Shown: positions 40,450-54,210, numbered from the stretch's first letter. The stretch: DNA of 64,000 bases from Acanthochromis polyacanthus (GCF_021347895.1 NC_067117.1:30076067-30140066); one strand, 5' to 3'. The notes: generated by a model not told the origin, from the letters alone. Made by a program: numbers and translations.

Positions 40450-40905
40450 TATCCATCCATCCAGCAGATGAAGCAGGTCGTTCCAGACATCTCTTTCCCT
40501 GGCAATGCTTTCCAGCTCTTCCTGGGGGATCTCAAGGCGTTCCCACGCCAGAAAAGATATATAATCACTCCAGCGAGCTCTGGGTCTGCCCCAGGGTCTC
40601 CTCCTAGTCGGATGTGTTCAGAAAACCTCCAAAGGAAGCCTCCCCGGGGGCATCCGAATCAGATGCCAAGACCACCTCAACTGGCTCCTTTCAACATGAA
40701 GGATCAGCAGCTCTACCCTGAGCTCCCTCCAGATGTCAGAGCTTCTCACCTTATCTCTAAGGCTGAACCCAGCCACCCTGCGGAGGAAGCTCATTTTGGC
40801 CACTGGTACCAGCAATCTCCCGCTTTACTGCTGACGCCACACCAAGCCGACTGTCCATCTCTGGCTCCATTTTCCCATCGCTCGTGAACGAGATCCTGAG
40901 ATACT
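40450..40905 (-). mobile_element. 3' end of a non-LTR retrotransposon (LINE), L2/Maui-like
   Basis: The minus strand reads MSFLRRVAGFSLRDKVRSSD, then LRVELLILHVERSQLRW and RMPPGRLPLEVF, a stop, then RRRPWGRPRARWSDYI and ERDVWNDLL. This is the C-terminal part of a fish LINE reverse-transcriptase polyprotein. It ends in GGATGGATAC, a usual short-repeat tail of these LINEs. It is 5'-truncated and has at least one stop. The clade is my judgement. Confidence 0.8.
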
Positions 40906-43900
40906 AAAACTCCCTCGCTAGGGAAAGTGCGAGTGTCTGTATGTGCTGTATGTCGTGGCAAGGAGAGGACAGCGTAAAATGATTGTCACCTCTTTTGCAT
41001 GTATGTCTTTTACTGTTTGCTAGATAGATGTTAGATTATTTATTCATTCTTTTGGGTAAATTCAAGCTATCCAGTAGCTCACACATGTTACATGTGAGGA
41101 AAAACAGGAGAATAAGATGGAAATTGTGCTAGGAGAAGAACCAAATGAGGAAAAAACAGACATTGCTGGTAAAATAATTTCAACAAAGAGTATTATAAAG
41201 TGTAAATGCAGTATAATATTAACAAAAATAGCAAGAATGCAGATGGAAATTGCAGTGTAGCGCTAATGTAGTGACCGAATTCTGAGAATAAAACACATTT
41301 GCTGTTGTCAGTGCAATACAAAGAAGTAGTCAGACCTCTGATTTAAGTAAAAGTGCCATTGCAACAGTGCAAAACTCATTCCTGTTTTTGCAATTTTACT
41401 GGAAAGTACAGGCTAATAGTATTAGCAGTGGCAGTGGCACATACTTAAACTATTAAAAGCAGAAGCAAATATCATGCAGAATAATGTGTAATGAAGCTAT
41501 ATGTTAATGCATTTGGATGAGCATTACATCAGTGTCACTGCTGATAAAGGGGTTTTCTTTTTACGTCTACTGCTGATTAGCTTAATATGTAATACTCAGA
41601 ACGTGTTTGTTGATTATTTCTTTTTAAAAATATCTTTGTATTCAATTAATGTGACTCAGCAAAGTAGCTAGAAGCTAAACAGGAGTAAAAAAAAAAAAAA
41701 GCACAGTTTGTTCCTCTGAACTGTCTGGAAATGGTTCAATAAAGTACAACAAACCTCAATATTGTATTTCGATGCAGCAGTGGAGTAACTAATGGTTTGC
41801 AGTCAGCCGGAACAAATTATAAAAAATGCTTGCTATCAAAGATTTATGTCTGAACACTCTGTTCTCTGAGCGCTCTCTCACAGTCTCTTCGATCTCTTGT
41901 GGTGTTTTGCTGCTGTGGCTTTATTACTAGGGAGTCCGTTAAAAGTGTCTGAACTTTTTAAAATATGCATGAAGCGATCTTTGTAAAAGTAAAACAAACA
42001 GAGAATGAATCTGCCGGTTGACTTTAATCGGGTGAGTTGCAGGTCAAAATGGCAAAATGGTGTAAAAAATAGATTGATCCGCAAGAAAACTAAAAAGGAA
42101 ATCTAACTATTGTTTGAAAACTGTGTGTCCATTTACTGTTATTAATATAATACAGCATAATCCTTTAATAGTCACACAGCTGGGAATAGTGCAAAAACAT
42201 TGGGACATAAGCAGAAAAATTTAATTTAGATATCACACAAGGTTGTTCAGTATGTTGAAAAACACTGATATTGCACAAATTCTTGTAGAAACATATGGAT
42301 GTTAACAATGCTCATATTGCACAGATGCTATAGATATATGTGCAATAGCAGTATTTTTAATATATACAGTTCTCTACTTGTCCTACTTCACATGCTTTAC
42401 ATTGAAATATAATTATTTAAATGTCAGTCAAAGAACAGCAAAGTGTTGCCTAAACTTACACATTTTTTGCTGGACATCTAAATATCTTCTGACCTGTAAA
42501 TTAGATATTTAACCAGCTCTTTAACCACTGAAAATACTTCGAACCTGCTTAAAAAGACCAATTTACAAGTTCAAAATGCAAACTTTGAAACGGAAATATA
42601 GCATTACTAAAACAACAATTGACAACTTCCTTGGTTAGTGCATGTTAGAGTCCCATTGAAGCTGTTGGTTCTCTCTTCATTTGCCCTAAAAATGAAGCAT
42701 TTTATTTATGTTATTCAGCAAGATGGAGGTAGTGTCTGGGTCTGAAAAGTGATACTTTAAACCTGCATTCTTTCTAACAGCCAGCAGGGGGTGACTTCTA
42801 CTGTTGCAAAAATACGTCTGATTGTTCAGAAGTTTCTCAGGAAATTAAGGTACTTCTCATTTGATTTGACACCTCACTTAACATTTTCCTAATGAGTGTA
42901 AGGTCTCAGTATATGTAGTTTGAAGTCTCCTTCATTAAGTATGATCTTTATTTAGTAAATTATGGTCCCAATTCAAGTATAATAGATGATAAAGCAGGGT
43001 TTGTTTCAAATCTGGGCCTCCTTGTTATTGGCATATTGCTACTTAATCACCATGCTTGGTGTCTTTTGTATATCAGATCCACACCTTTTTTTTATTACAT
43101 CTGGTATGAAGAGACCAAGATGGTGTCTATAAACCAATGTCTGATTTTACAATGAATCTTTGATCTACAATCTGCTTTTTGCCTAATTTATGTGCACTCA
43201 TTTATTTTCAGCTCAGTTTGAGAGTTCCTACTGCTGATTTGCAGACCTCTGTATGGAAACCAGAGCAGAACATACAAGTAAGGTGATGGTAACATTACTC
43301 AGGTTGACAATAACTCCTACTACTACTTAGTGCATTTTACATTTCTAGCATGGGATAATGATTATGGCTTGTTTTGGTTTGAGATATTGGTGCTTTAGCA
43401 TGTACAGCAGCTTTAAATATAGCTCATGTGACCTCAACACGGATCAGTTTCAGTAAGTTCTTGCCAAATTTTGGACAATGACTTCATTGAAACTCCTTTT
43501 TTTTAATGCTGAATGGACTGTTTGGGGAATCCTAAGAAATAGCCAAAAGTAGTACAAACCCAGCATAAGTAGCAAAGCCAGCGTTGATGTCCAGTTTGAG
43601 GAAAAATGTTCAGGTTTTAGAAGTAACTCCAGTAACAATAAATGACTATTTGCCCAAAAGATGGTCTCCTGGAAAAGTGTAAGAAAAAAACAGAACAAAA
43701 TAGCGGGTGTTCAGCAGTGAAGACGGACACAAATCAGCACAAAAATAACATATTTTACAAATTGCAAGTTCTCCTCAGCTAATCCTAGTATCACAGATGT
43801 GTTTTGTTTGGAATTTGAGCTCCATTAAAAGGCCTGAACTTGCACTGGTACACTGAACTCCAAAACACATGAACAAAACTTGGTGCCATGAGGTCAAAAT

Positions 43901-45015
43901 ATACATTTATTGAAACATACATTCATGTTTTGGGATAAAATCCCATTTCGTCATCGAAATATTGATAAATATAAAACTGACAGAAGCGAGCCATTAAAGA
44001 GACAAAACCTTTTATCAGTTCTGCATAAAAAAGGAGGAATTCTCACATCTTCAGTCGTGCTACACCTGATAATAAGACAGAAAATATTAACATTTAACCT
44101 ATACATCCTCTCATCTGTCTCCTTCCTTTAAACAGCATGTTTATATTGGGAAAACATGCCGACTAAATACTCAGAATGTCATTTAAATGCAAAGTGTGAC
44201 GTTAAACTCTCTGGTAACAGGTCTGCTCATGTGAGAATTCCTTCTTTTTTACTGACAAATACACTTTTGTGAAACACAATAGGCAGCAATTGTGTGTACA
44301 ATCAGCATTTGCAGTTTCAGAAACATCCACCTAGTTTAATGAGATGATTGAGAGGCTGTGACTTTGTCTTTTTTTGTGTTTTATTATGTTTAGCCTTTCA
44401 TATCTGGACTCTCACAAAACATATAGTCTTGATAATACATTCAGAAATTGCGCAATTAAAGGAAACTGTTGGTCCAATGATAATTTTTGGTGTTGTGTAG
44501 CTTATTAAGTGTTGATGACACCACAAAGCTGATGGTTGTGGCTAAATGGTGTTTTGTGTTTTTGCTGAGGAAGATTCCAGACTGAATATCATGGACTGGG
44601 GTTACCTAAATGGCAGCCATGATAGGAGGTGGTCAAATTTTCAAAATTAAGGAAGTCCATGAACAGTTTTAGTTATTAATTTAACCAAAACAACAACATG
44701 GAAGATCAGGACATACGTGTCAAAAAATGTATTGTAGATCGGTTGTAGTACCTGGTTGCTCCACCGGGTGGAGTCTCTTACAGTTCACGTTATGCTAGTT
44801 TTACGTTATCGATCGAGGAGGCGTCACTTGGACTATATGTGCATTCCTGTGCTACGTAGCATGTAGAGGAAGCTGCATTTTCTTTACCACAGTTGTAGGA
44901 CCTTTTTTTTTCATCAAGTCTTTTTGGGCCTGACAACATGGCGACCTTTTGTTTATTCCAAAAGAAAGCTAGCTTTAGCTACAGACATTGGAAAAAAATA
45001 CTAATAATTGCAGTT
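40906..45015. other. Gene-free stretch, AT-rich
   Basis: No exon or known repeat was recognised. The part at about 44728-44785 (TGTATTGTAGATCGGTTGTA, GTACCTGGTTGCTC) has a diverged partner at 50912-50965. Confidence 0.4.
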
Positions 45016-45545
45016 TTGAGTGAAATATACCTTTAAAACTGCAGTTTATTTGTTAGAAAATACTATTTGAGCGGACTAAATCTTTAAATCCTTTGGTTAA
45101 AATAAACCATTTAAACCATAACTTCTTTGTTAAAAAGTACTTTTGAGTGGGCTAAATCTTTAAAACTTTCATTTACTTGGGCAGAAAGTTGTATTTTGAG
45201 TAAAATAAACCACTAAAACCACAACGTGTTCGTTAAAAAGTAATACTGGGGTGGAATGACTCTGTAAAGCTTGAAGTACTTGGACGGAAACTGGTATTTT
45301 AGGTGGAATAATTCTTTAAAACCATACCAAAAGAATTTTTGGTGCAATAAACGCTTAAAATTACATCTTGTTAGTAAGATAGTACTGTAGAATAAACCTT
45401 TTAAACTACAGCCTGTTTGTTGGAAAGGGCTATGTGAGTGGAATAAAATTTTTAAAACTGGATTTTGGGTCTAACAAACCTTTGAAAAACAACAAAAAAC
45501 ATTATATTTTGGGTGGCGTAAACCTGTTAAACTGGAAGTTGTGCA
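45016..45545 (+). repeat. Degenerate ~51-bp tandem repeat, block 1
   Basis: About ten diverged units built around TTTAAAAC, then TTGTTAGAAAGTACT or GTACTTGGA, then GAGTGGAATAAACC. Divergence between units is high, so it is an old array. Block 2 at 48070-48600 uses the same unit. Confidence 0.75.
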
Positions 45546-48069
45546 TTTTAGTAGTTGGTAAGTGGCGCTGTTGCAACGTACGAGAGTCTTTGATCTGGTC
45601 CTAAAACTGCAGCTTCCTCTGCTGCAGATACACTATACCGTCTGCATTGTGGGAATTTAGTGGGCAACAGGTATCTTTGTTTTAATAAAATTATCCATTG
45701 CTAATTGATTGATAACATGACTGGCTATCAGTTACTAAAACAGTTTGAATCTAAAATGTGCATCCCTGCTTTAAACACAGAAGAAAGATGCTTCAGTACT
45801 TCCTTTCTTGTGGTTGTTGGCATTTAGCATCGGACACTGAGCCAACCTCGATGAAAGGAAAGGAGATAAAAATGTCCGTCGGTTTCTTCCTGTCTTCTCA
45901 TCTGCACTTATAAATTCTCCATCATGTCTTTCCTTGATGTCATGACATTTTCCAGAAAGTTTTGTAGTTTTTTATTTTATTTTATTTTTTTTGAAACACA
46001 ATCGATGACTGCCAAGATGACTAATTCATGCTCATCTTTTTGAAAAGCAGACTGAGGAACTATAAATGTCATTGCTGCTTCATCAACACTGGAACTGAGC
46101 AAGTTGTAGGTGAGAAAATCAAACGGGATGAGATCTGTGAATGGAACAGAGATGTTGGGTGGCATTTTTGATTTAATTCAACTTCTATTAAACACTCAAG
46201 TCTAAAATATGCATTGAGGCCTGATGAAGGGAGATTTATTTATCGGCTAACACCAAGTTAGCGACACTCTCTTTGGTGGGAACTTTGACTCATCGGTTAC
46301 ATTCGTCAGTCATTCAGCAGAGGAATTTCTTACTCATAATTTTTATTAAGCTTCCAGTAAAGAAGGCTGCGGTGTCCGGCAGTGTGTTTTTAGTGAAGTT
46401 TGGGGTTAATTGGAAGCAGTGATTTGGTCACAGATTTCTGTTTTTCTTTTTAGGTGTTTGGTGGTTGGTCCGTCTCTTCTTCAGGGCTCTTGGTGCTCGG
46501 CGTCGGCGCCGTCTGTTGTTCCGTTCGCTGAGTTTCCAACGTTGTCGCTGGCGAGCAGCCGTAGTCGTTTTCTTTCCCTTTTTCTTCCAAGCCCTCCTTT
46601 TTTATTCTTTCTTCTTTCTGACAGATAAAGAAAGAAAAAGATATATAGCAAAGTGAAAACAGTAAATAATGCAAACATTCCTGTTTCGACTGGCGGTTTG
46701 CTTCGTTTCGCATCTGTGTTTCATTTCAGCTGCATATTTTGTGTTACCGTTTTTAAACAGCCTCACCTCAAGTGCACAAGAAGCACAGAGATGCTGCCGT
46801 TTGAGTCTTTCAATGTCATTTTTCTTACATTCATAATTAGTAAACAAACATTTATGTGTGTTATTTCTCAGAAGAATCAGTGAAATTGGATTGTCTCTGA
46901 GCAGCTCAACAAACTTTGATTCAGTTATTTTTCTTTATTAACCTCTGTTTAACCAGGAGAAATTCCATTGAGGTTAAGAATCTCTATTTCCCGACAGGCA
47001 GCAGCAAATACAAAACAGTTACAAGATTACACAGTTACAACACAATTAAAACACTAGCAAAATACCCCCATAATAATAATAATAAAGAATAAATTTACAG
47101 AGTGTACATGTTGTGAAGAAGATTCAGTCATGGTTAAAGGGAAAGAGTAAGAGAAATACATTTTCCTCTGTCTTACAGGATTTTAAAAAACAATTAAGGA
47201 CTAAACAGTTAGTGAAATTCTGATACATTACAAGTGAATAATAAGACTTTAGCATTATTATTTTTTTGGGGGGAAAGGCCAATTTTTTACCCCCAAACCC
47301 ATCAAGTAGGTTTAAAATGCATTTTATTTTTAAAGATCTCCAAAATTACACCTTTTTTCTGAGCAACAAACTTTAAAAATGGAAAGAATTGTAGGATTTT
47401 CAATCTTCCCTTTCTCATCTAGTACTCATTAGTGACATGTGACTCAGATCTGTTAGTTTTCTTCCAGAACAGTTTCATATATCTTTGGATTTTATTTTAT
47501 TTTTGCACTGTCAGAAGTCTTTTGTGCAACAAGGACTTTGCATTGTACAGTACAACCCAACTCCTATGCCCTTGACATCCAGAAACTTTGGACTGTTTCT
47601 GGCTCCGATTCTGCAAACACTCACACCTCAAATAGAAGTAGCAGCTATCCCTCCACAAAAAGCTGTAATTACAAATGTAACTCTTTCTCCTCATTAATAT
47701 CTGCTCATGTATTCACTGGCTTCCACTGTAAATCAGTTTATAAACATAACTACAGATCCTGGCCTCTTATGTCCGGCAGTCTGACATCTTTGCCACAGCT
47801 CTGTTATCAGTCAGTTAAAGACTGAGATCGCTTCACGCTGGAATCTCACATTTAAAAAGTATTGTGAGCAGCCAAATGAAAAAAGGGCATCCAAGCAATA
47901 AATAAAAATTGAGAGCACAAAAGCCTGCAGTATGAACGTAGCCTAAGAAACCTAATTATATCACACCGTCCTGCACTAGATGAGACCTCAACTTCCACTC
48001 TAACATCCTATAAAGCTTCCTGGAACTGTCTCTGCAAAGCTTCAGTCAAGAGCAAGTGAACACTTTCTT
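45546..48069. other. Stretch between the two tandem-repeat blocks, no gene recognised
   Basis: Around 46450-46630 the GC content rises and open frames lie on both strands. One minus-strand frame (KENDYGCSPATTLETQR...) follows an acceptor-like site but matches nothing known. No other structure was seen. Confidence 0.35.
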
Positions 48070-48600
48070 TTTGGTTCTTTAAAAGGTGGAACAAACCAAT
48101 AAAACTGTAGCTTGTTTATTAGAAAGTACTATTTGTGCGAACTAAAACTTTAAATCTATAAGTACGTGGACTGAAAGTAGTATTTGAGTGGAATTACCCT
48201 TTAAAAGGGCAAGCACTTGGGGAAAAAGTAGCACTTGGTGGAATTGACCTTTAAAACCACAACTTGTTAGTTAGAAACTACTATTTAAGTGGAATAAATT
48301 TTTAAAAACTATGAGTACTTGGACAAGAAAGTACTATTTGAGTGGAAATACCCTTAAAAACTGTAAGCATTTGGAGGAAAAAAGCAGCAATTTGGTGGAA
48401 TTGACCTCTACAGCCATAATTTGTTAGTTAGAAAGTCCCATTTGAGTGGAATAAACTTTCAAAACTATGAGTACTTGGGGGCAAAAGTACTTGGTCGGAA
48501 TAAACCGTTAAAACTAGAACTTGTTAGTTAGAAAGTACTATTCGGGTGGAATAAACCTAATAAACCTTTAAAACAAGAACTTGCTTGTGAGAAAGAACGT
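48070..48600 (+). repeat. Degenerate ~51-bp tandem repeat, block 2
   Basis: Ten or so units of 50-53 bp. Three unit types recur in order: one with GCACTTGGGGAAAAAGTAGC, one with ACTTGTTAGTTAGAAA, one with ATGAGTACTTGGACAAGAAA. This gives a higher-order period near 155 bp. Confidence 0.8.
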
Positions 48601-49918
48601 TTCATTTCACATCCAAGAGGCTTCTTCAGTTCTGTAAGTGTCCAGAATTCATCATCAGCCATTTCGATCTGAAGACGCCCTTTGGATGAAAATGAAACAT
48701 CTTCAGGAAAAGAAGACAAGACTGTCATGACTCGGTCGAACAGGAATTCTTCTGCTTCAAGGCCACCGAGGCTCTCAGACCTCCGTTGTGCAACAGTAGG
48801 CCCGAGTGATGCCCAAACAGCTGCTTCAGACCTCAGAACTTGCATTTGCCTCCACTGTGTTTAAAAGAGAAGAAAAACTGGCAGACCTTGGGGTCAATTT
48901 CTCTAATTTCCTCCATCAATTGTTGACATTTCGACCAAAGAGTGTGGAAAAAATGTGCAAAACCCGCAAAAAAGATAATATGTTTTCACGCTCTGTTAAC
49001 GCACTTCAGGTGGGTGGAAAACTCTGATTGTGATCCAGGATAATTACTGTGAAGTATTGTGTAAACTGCTGCTTGTTGCTCTGTGCAGAGTCCAGATCTG
49101 ACAAGTGTCAGTGAAGTATTCCTGGTGATGTATCTCTGCTTTGACAGGGGAATTTTGGCCTCAGAAACCTTTCAGTGCTCCTTACAGATCTGAAGTGTTG
49201 TCTGTTGTGAAGTGCTACACCAGAATTTATGTGATTTTTAAAAGCCAGCGGACTTTACATAAAACTTTAGTCGGTCTGAACTCAGTGAACAAATGCTTGG
49301 ATATTTCATAATGTATCCTGACATATCAGAGTAAAACCTAACTGTATATCTCATATAGCTGTCTAATGCTATTTAAAGGAGGTTTTAGCCCCAGATAGAA
49401 AATGTGGTTTTGATGTTCAGCGAAAGAGAGCACGGCATCAGTATTTTTGGCTACGGTTTAAAAGTGGAATCATTTTCTGTAATATACAGCACTGATGTTG
49501 ATTTAGAGGTTGGTTGGACATCAGAGGGCAAAAACAAATGCACTCAGAGAGGCAGGAAAGGAAGAAGAAAAGAGGCAAACCGAACAACTTATTCTTCTAA
49601 TTACACTCGAGTCTCCGAAATGACTCAAATGTGTAATCACTAAGATGGTCCACGGAGCAAAACGGATTGGTTTCACAATGACAGCTGTAAAATTGTGAGA
49701 TGCCTGCTTTTGTTTTCTATTTGCCTGCGTCGACGCTTCCAGAACACCAGAGTTCAAGTCCAATACAGGACCATTCTTTACTGATTTTATTTTCACATTT
49801 AGTTGCACTTTCAGTCGCCTTTACCTTTCATTTTTATTCACTGACCTAACGTACGTACGTCACTGTTTGGTTTACGCTACAGCACTACTTGTTTAAGTTT
49901 AGGCACCAAAATAGTTTG
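48601..49918. other. Gene-free stretch, nothing recognised
   Basis: Short open frames only, with no familiar motif. Several frames overlap on both strands at 48528-48864 and 49404-49808 without splice-site support. Confidence 0.4.
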
Positions 49919-50152
49919 GCTTTTCTAACCATCAGTTAGTCTTTCAGCACCATTAGCTAACACAATGTAGCATTAGAACACAGGAGTGATGGTTGCTGGA
50001 AATGTTCCTCTGTACCCCTATGGAGATGTTTTCAGCTAGCAATGTTTAGACTCTGTTTATGATTAATTTAATGTTATCTTCATTGAAAAAATGGCTTTTC
50101 TTTCAAAAATAAGGGCATCTCTAAGTGACCTCAAACTTTTTGAACGACAGTG
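49919..50152 (-). mobile_element. MITE of Tc1/mariner type, copy C (truncated)
   Basis: Minus-strand copy of the element at 58733-59093, from the CAAAAAGTTTGAGGTCACTT end to about GGCTAACTGATGGTTAG. The last 90-100 bases, with the second end, are missing. Confidence 0.75.
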
Positions 50153-52239
50153 TACGTATATGGCGATATTTGAAGGATTTGGAAACAGCGATCTGCCCAC
50201 TTTTTGTAGTTTTTGACAAAAATGGGTTAAAAATTTTGTGTTTTCAAGAATGATCTGACATTGGAAGTAGCACTGTAATGCTATATTTGGGTTTACCACC
50301 AAAATCTAAAACATAAATTATCACAGAAATTACATAAAACTCAGTTTGGATTTTTTGCGAGTTAAACCACTGCTTCAAACGTCCTCATTTAGTGCATGTT
50401 AGTATTGAGTTCCAGTGCAATACAGTCTTTCTGCTTAGTACACACTTTAATCCTTTAACCACTTTCATTCAGACTGCAGCAGAGAGAGCGTATCCATTCC
50501 CCCAATACCGGCTTGTGCACATTCAAAACGTACCTCGGAACCTTTTGCAAGCACTGGTTTCTTGTAGTACTGGTCAGGGTGGGACCTAGTTATTATATAT
50601 CTGTTATTATTATTATATATCTATACTATGTGCTATAGACAAATGAACAATCTCCACTTAATTTAGCATCAGCTTGAAAGCAAAAACATAAATAATTAAT
50701 TATTTTATATAATTGTAAATAAATTCAGGCATCAAATGGCTATGCAGGGTTAAAGTTATTAAACTCAATCCCAAAACTGCATTTCTGCATCCAGTGTGTT
50801 TCTTAGGTGGTAGGATAGTGTCTGAAATCTAGTGTGGAGAGGGTGGGATGTATCACAGCCACAAAAAAATGCCAAAAAAACTAATTCTCTACTTGAATGC
50901 CAGAACTATTGGTCAGAAAATACATTGTAGATTAGCTGTAGTACCTGGTACCTCTTACTGTTTAATGCTATAGAGAACAGAGGAGACATCATTCAGACTA
51001 CAGGGATTTGTGTTTCAAGGAAGGATTGTGGGAGTTTAGCTATCAACAGGCCCCATGACAGAGACTTCTGTGAGGCTTAATGACCTCTGGCCAGCACTGG
51101 GATATTTAATACAAAGTGTCCCATCATAACTGGTGCTCTCTATGTAAGAGAGCTTCAGTTGCTGCAGATGCAATTAAATGATTGAGTTACCAAATGACTC
51201 TGGTATTGACCCCAACGATCCATGACGTTGGTTCAGGACATTCAGTGTAAAATACGCCGGGGTAAACGGTAAAAATGGAGCTTTAACTGTTTTCTATATT
51301 CCCAGAGTGGTGAGTCCTGCCCCCGGAAATGCCCCTAAAAGCGGATCTTACAATCTTACAGCCTTATCAGGAGAAGTAAAGGGGAGACAGATAGTGCCAT
51401 GATCGTCTCTGTCACTGCTTTTAACATCGAGGTTTACCTTGATTTAGAGAATTATTCTTTATTGAGGCGTCGGAGTGTTTTCAATACAATCTGTTTGTCT
51501 ATAAATAGCATTATCCAAAAATGGCTAGACCGTATTTCACGAAACTTTGTGGAGAGGTAGAGTGTGGCCATTTGCACTTGGATGCAGATCTGGATTACTT
51601 TCTTTACCCTGAAATAGATCACTGCTACTCTCCCAGCGCACTTGAAGTTACTTAAACAGCATCAATTCTTTTCTTTTTTTCTTATAGTGATGGTCAAATT
51701 TTGCAATTAATCTGAGCTGAGGGAGGACATATGTATGAATCACGGGTCAACTATGCTCAGTGAAACCACTGTAACTATGTAACGATCGTTTTCCTGGATC
51801 TCAGCTACAGTGGTGCAACAAATACATGTAAAAGTAGAATATTTTTACTTAATTTAAAGACCGTAAAGCTGTTTAATTTTGGCCTAGAAATTATCTGTGA
51901 CTGAGCAAAAGTGGGAAAACGTGAATGATCTAAACAATTATTTGGCAGTTTTCAATCCTCACATCATTTTTCTTTCAAATGTCTGTAAAATAACAACATT
52001 TTTGCTGATATAACTACAGTGAAAATAGTCTCATTTTACTGTTAAACATTGTCAAAGCAAAACTGACCACTAGTAACAATGCATATAATTGTTGTGAACA
52101 TTGATTAAATTTTTTTTCCTGTTTTTATTTTTATTTTTTATGGTTAACATGCTTTAAGGACTTTTTTCAGTGACTTCATGAGATATTACTGGAATTTGAC
52201 AACTGTGGAAGATTAGTGAGAAGAAAAATCTTGATGCAT
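50153..52239. other. Gene-free stretch, nothing firm recognised
   Basis: Contains the partner (50912-50965, then GGATTGTGGGAGTTTAGC at about 51026-51043) of sequences that flank tandem block 1. No gene seen. Confidence 0.4.
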
Positions 52240-52640
52240 TTTAAAACATTTTCCTGTGGACCAGTGAAGCTAATATTGAACTTTTTTGGCTGCAGCACAT
52301 TAACAGGCATGTTTGGAGAAAAAATTTGCAGTTTGTTTTTCTTTTAAAGCTGCAGCTCTCCAACTGTTGAACTCAGCAGCTGGATCCATTGAGCTTCATG
52401 CTGCTGCAGTCAGTAGCGGGAGGAACATTTCACTGTTCGACAGAAACATGGATTCAATTAAACGGCAGCAAATTTTGGAAGCAAACATCACAGCATCTGT
52501 ACACAAGAAGGCATAATAATGATCCTGAACACACCTTAAACTACACAGTGAACTAAAGAGTCCCAAGTTGAAGATTTGGCCCTTGTAGTCCTCTGATCTA
52601 ATCATCAAAGATCTGTGGAGAAACTTCAAACCAAATAAAT
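52240..52640 (+). mobile_element. Eroded Tc1/mariner transposase remnant
   Basis: GAAGCTAATATTGAACTTTT and GCATGTTTGGAGAAAAAA recall the middle of Tc1 transposase genes. Near 52517 the frame reads NDPEHT, the second-Asp motif. Near 52590-52630 it reads S.DLIIKDLWRNFK, matching the PDLNIIENLWRNLK type of catalytic Glu motif. Stops and frame changes lie between, and no ends were found. Confidence 0.65.
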
Positions 52641-53883
52641 TTTCCTCAAAATATTGAAGAAATGTGCCTTCTTAACTATTTGACTTCTGGAAATCAAGCA
52701 ATTAAAACACTTTGACCAGTTTGAAACATTTGCATGGTGCTCTAATAGTGATGTTCTAAAGTGTTGGCATATTTACCCTCAGCTACAAGCTAGTTGTTGA
52801 ACACTAATGGTCATAGTAACAAAGCAGAGACCAGTTCCCTGACAAAACCTTGTAAAATTGAGCTTACTTAAGTAGAAATTATGATAAAATACTTTATATT
52901 GGAGTTGCTTAGGTGAAGAAATCGTGTTTTGTTCAAATTGCGGAGTACAAACTGGACAGAAAAACAGAATATGATGTTCACGACATCAATAATGTTTTAG
53001 AATGTCAGTCAAATTTGTAATTACCAAAGTTTGAAGGATAATCCCGACGACAAAAGAGCATTTTTTTTCTATTTCATATAATTCTCTCATATCCGTTATC
53101 ATCAAAACACCACAGTTTTTGGCCACAGTCAAAGAAACTACATCCTCCAAAGTCAATGAATAAAGAGGCTGTTTGTCACTGATTTCTAAAGAAATACATT
53201 TTACATACATAGTGCTGTTTGTCTGTAGATAAACACAACATATCTAATTGTTACTGGCTGCATTTTAGTAAAGACAAAAAAAATAGAGAAAAGTTGAAGT
53301 TCAAGTTAAAAATTGGTCCTGCAATTCTAAAGTTTAATTTATCCAAAGCGATCTATACATCTGAGAGTCGATACAACAAAAAACAAGGATCTAGTCAGGA
53401 GAAAACAACCTGGATAAGAGCCATAAAACAAGTTCAAGTGCGATAATAGGGCCGTGGAGTCCAGTGCAAAGGTGAAGAGCGGAGACTTTAGTTGAGTTTA
53501 GACACTCTGCAGATCGAACAGAACAAAAATCAGTTCGGTAAGTCCTAGTAAAAGGTCATGATCGTTGTTAAAAGAATTCAACATTGACTAATAATTAGAG
53601 AGAAATCAAAGCCTGCCTTCATGAGACTCAGACATTTTGATCCGACCATTAAAGCTGAAGTATGAGGCATTATAGAAATAGAAAGAGTAAGATGATGAAA
53701 GCAAAAACACCTGACATCAGGACTCCCTATCAACACCCGAAGGTGGGCTGTCTGGGAAAAAATACAGAAAAAACGATACAATGAAATGGAAAAATACAGA
53801 TTTTTTCACCCTATGATGTGCAGGTTGGCTGTCCTATCAGCTCCTGATTGGCTTTTTCTAGACAATCATGAGCTGCCACAAAC
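52641..53883. other. Gene-free stretch, nothing recognised
   Basis: AT-rich sequence with short frames only, on both strands. Confidence 0.4.
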
Positions 53884-54210
53884 CATCCATCCATTCTCTA
53901 AACACTGCTTAATCCTCATTAGGGTCATGTGGGGGCTGGAGTCTATCTAAGCTGATTTCACCAGTCAGGTCACCCGTCTATCACAGGGCTACATATACAG
54001 ACAAACAATCATACTCTCATTCACATCTATGGACAATTTAGAATTACCAGTTAACCTCAGCATGTTTTTGGATTGTGGGATAAAGCACCCAGAGAAAACC
54101 CAAGCATGCTCACTGAGAACATGCAAACTCCATGCAGAAAGATATCGGATGCGAACCGGGGAACCAGCTACAAGGCGGAAGAGCTAACCACCAAATCACT
54201 GTGCAGCCCT
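53884..54210 (-). mobile_element. tRNA-headed SINE with L2 (Maui)-like tail, near full length
   Basis: On the minus strand it begins AGGGCTGCACAGTG. A Pol III A box TGGTTAGCTC (54181-54190) and a B box GGTTCGCATCC (54147-54157) follow, spaced as in tRNA genes. The body has GAGTTTGCATGTTCTC and CATGCTGAGGTTAACTGG, then CCAGCCCCCACATGACCC, and the end is GAATGGATGGATGG. The body and tail match the fragments at 23540-23832 and 60178-60360, so the SINE probably borrows an L2-clade LINE for copying. Confidence 0.8.

Noticed and set aside
46450..46713. Minus-strand frame with an acceptor-like site, reading KENDYGCSPATTLETQR
   Set aside because: Possible exon, but no partner exon, donor or homology could be found, and frames are open on the other strand too.
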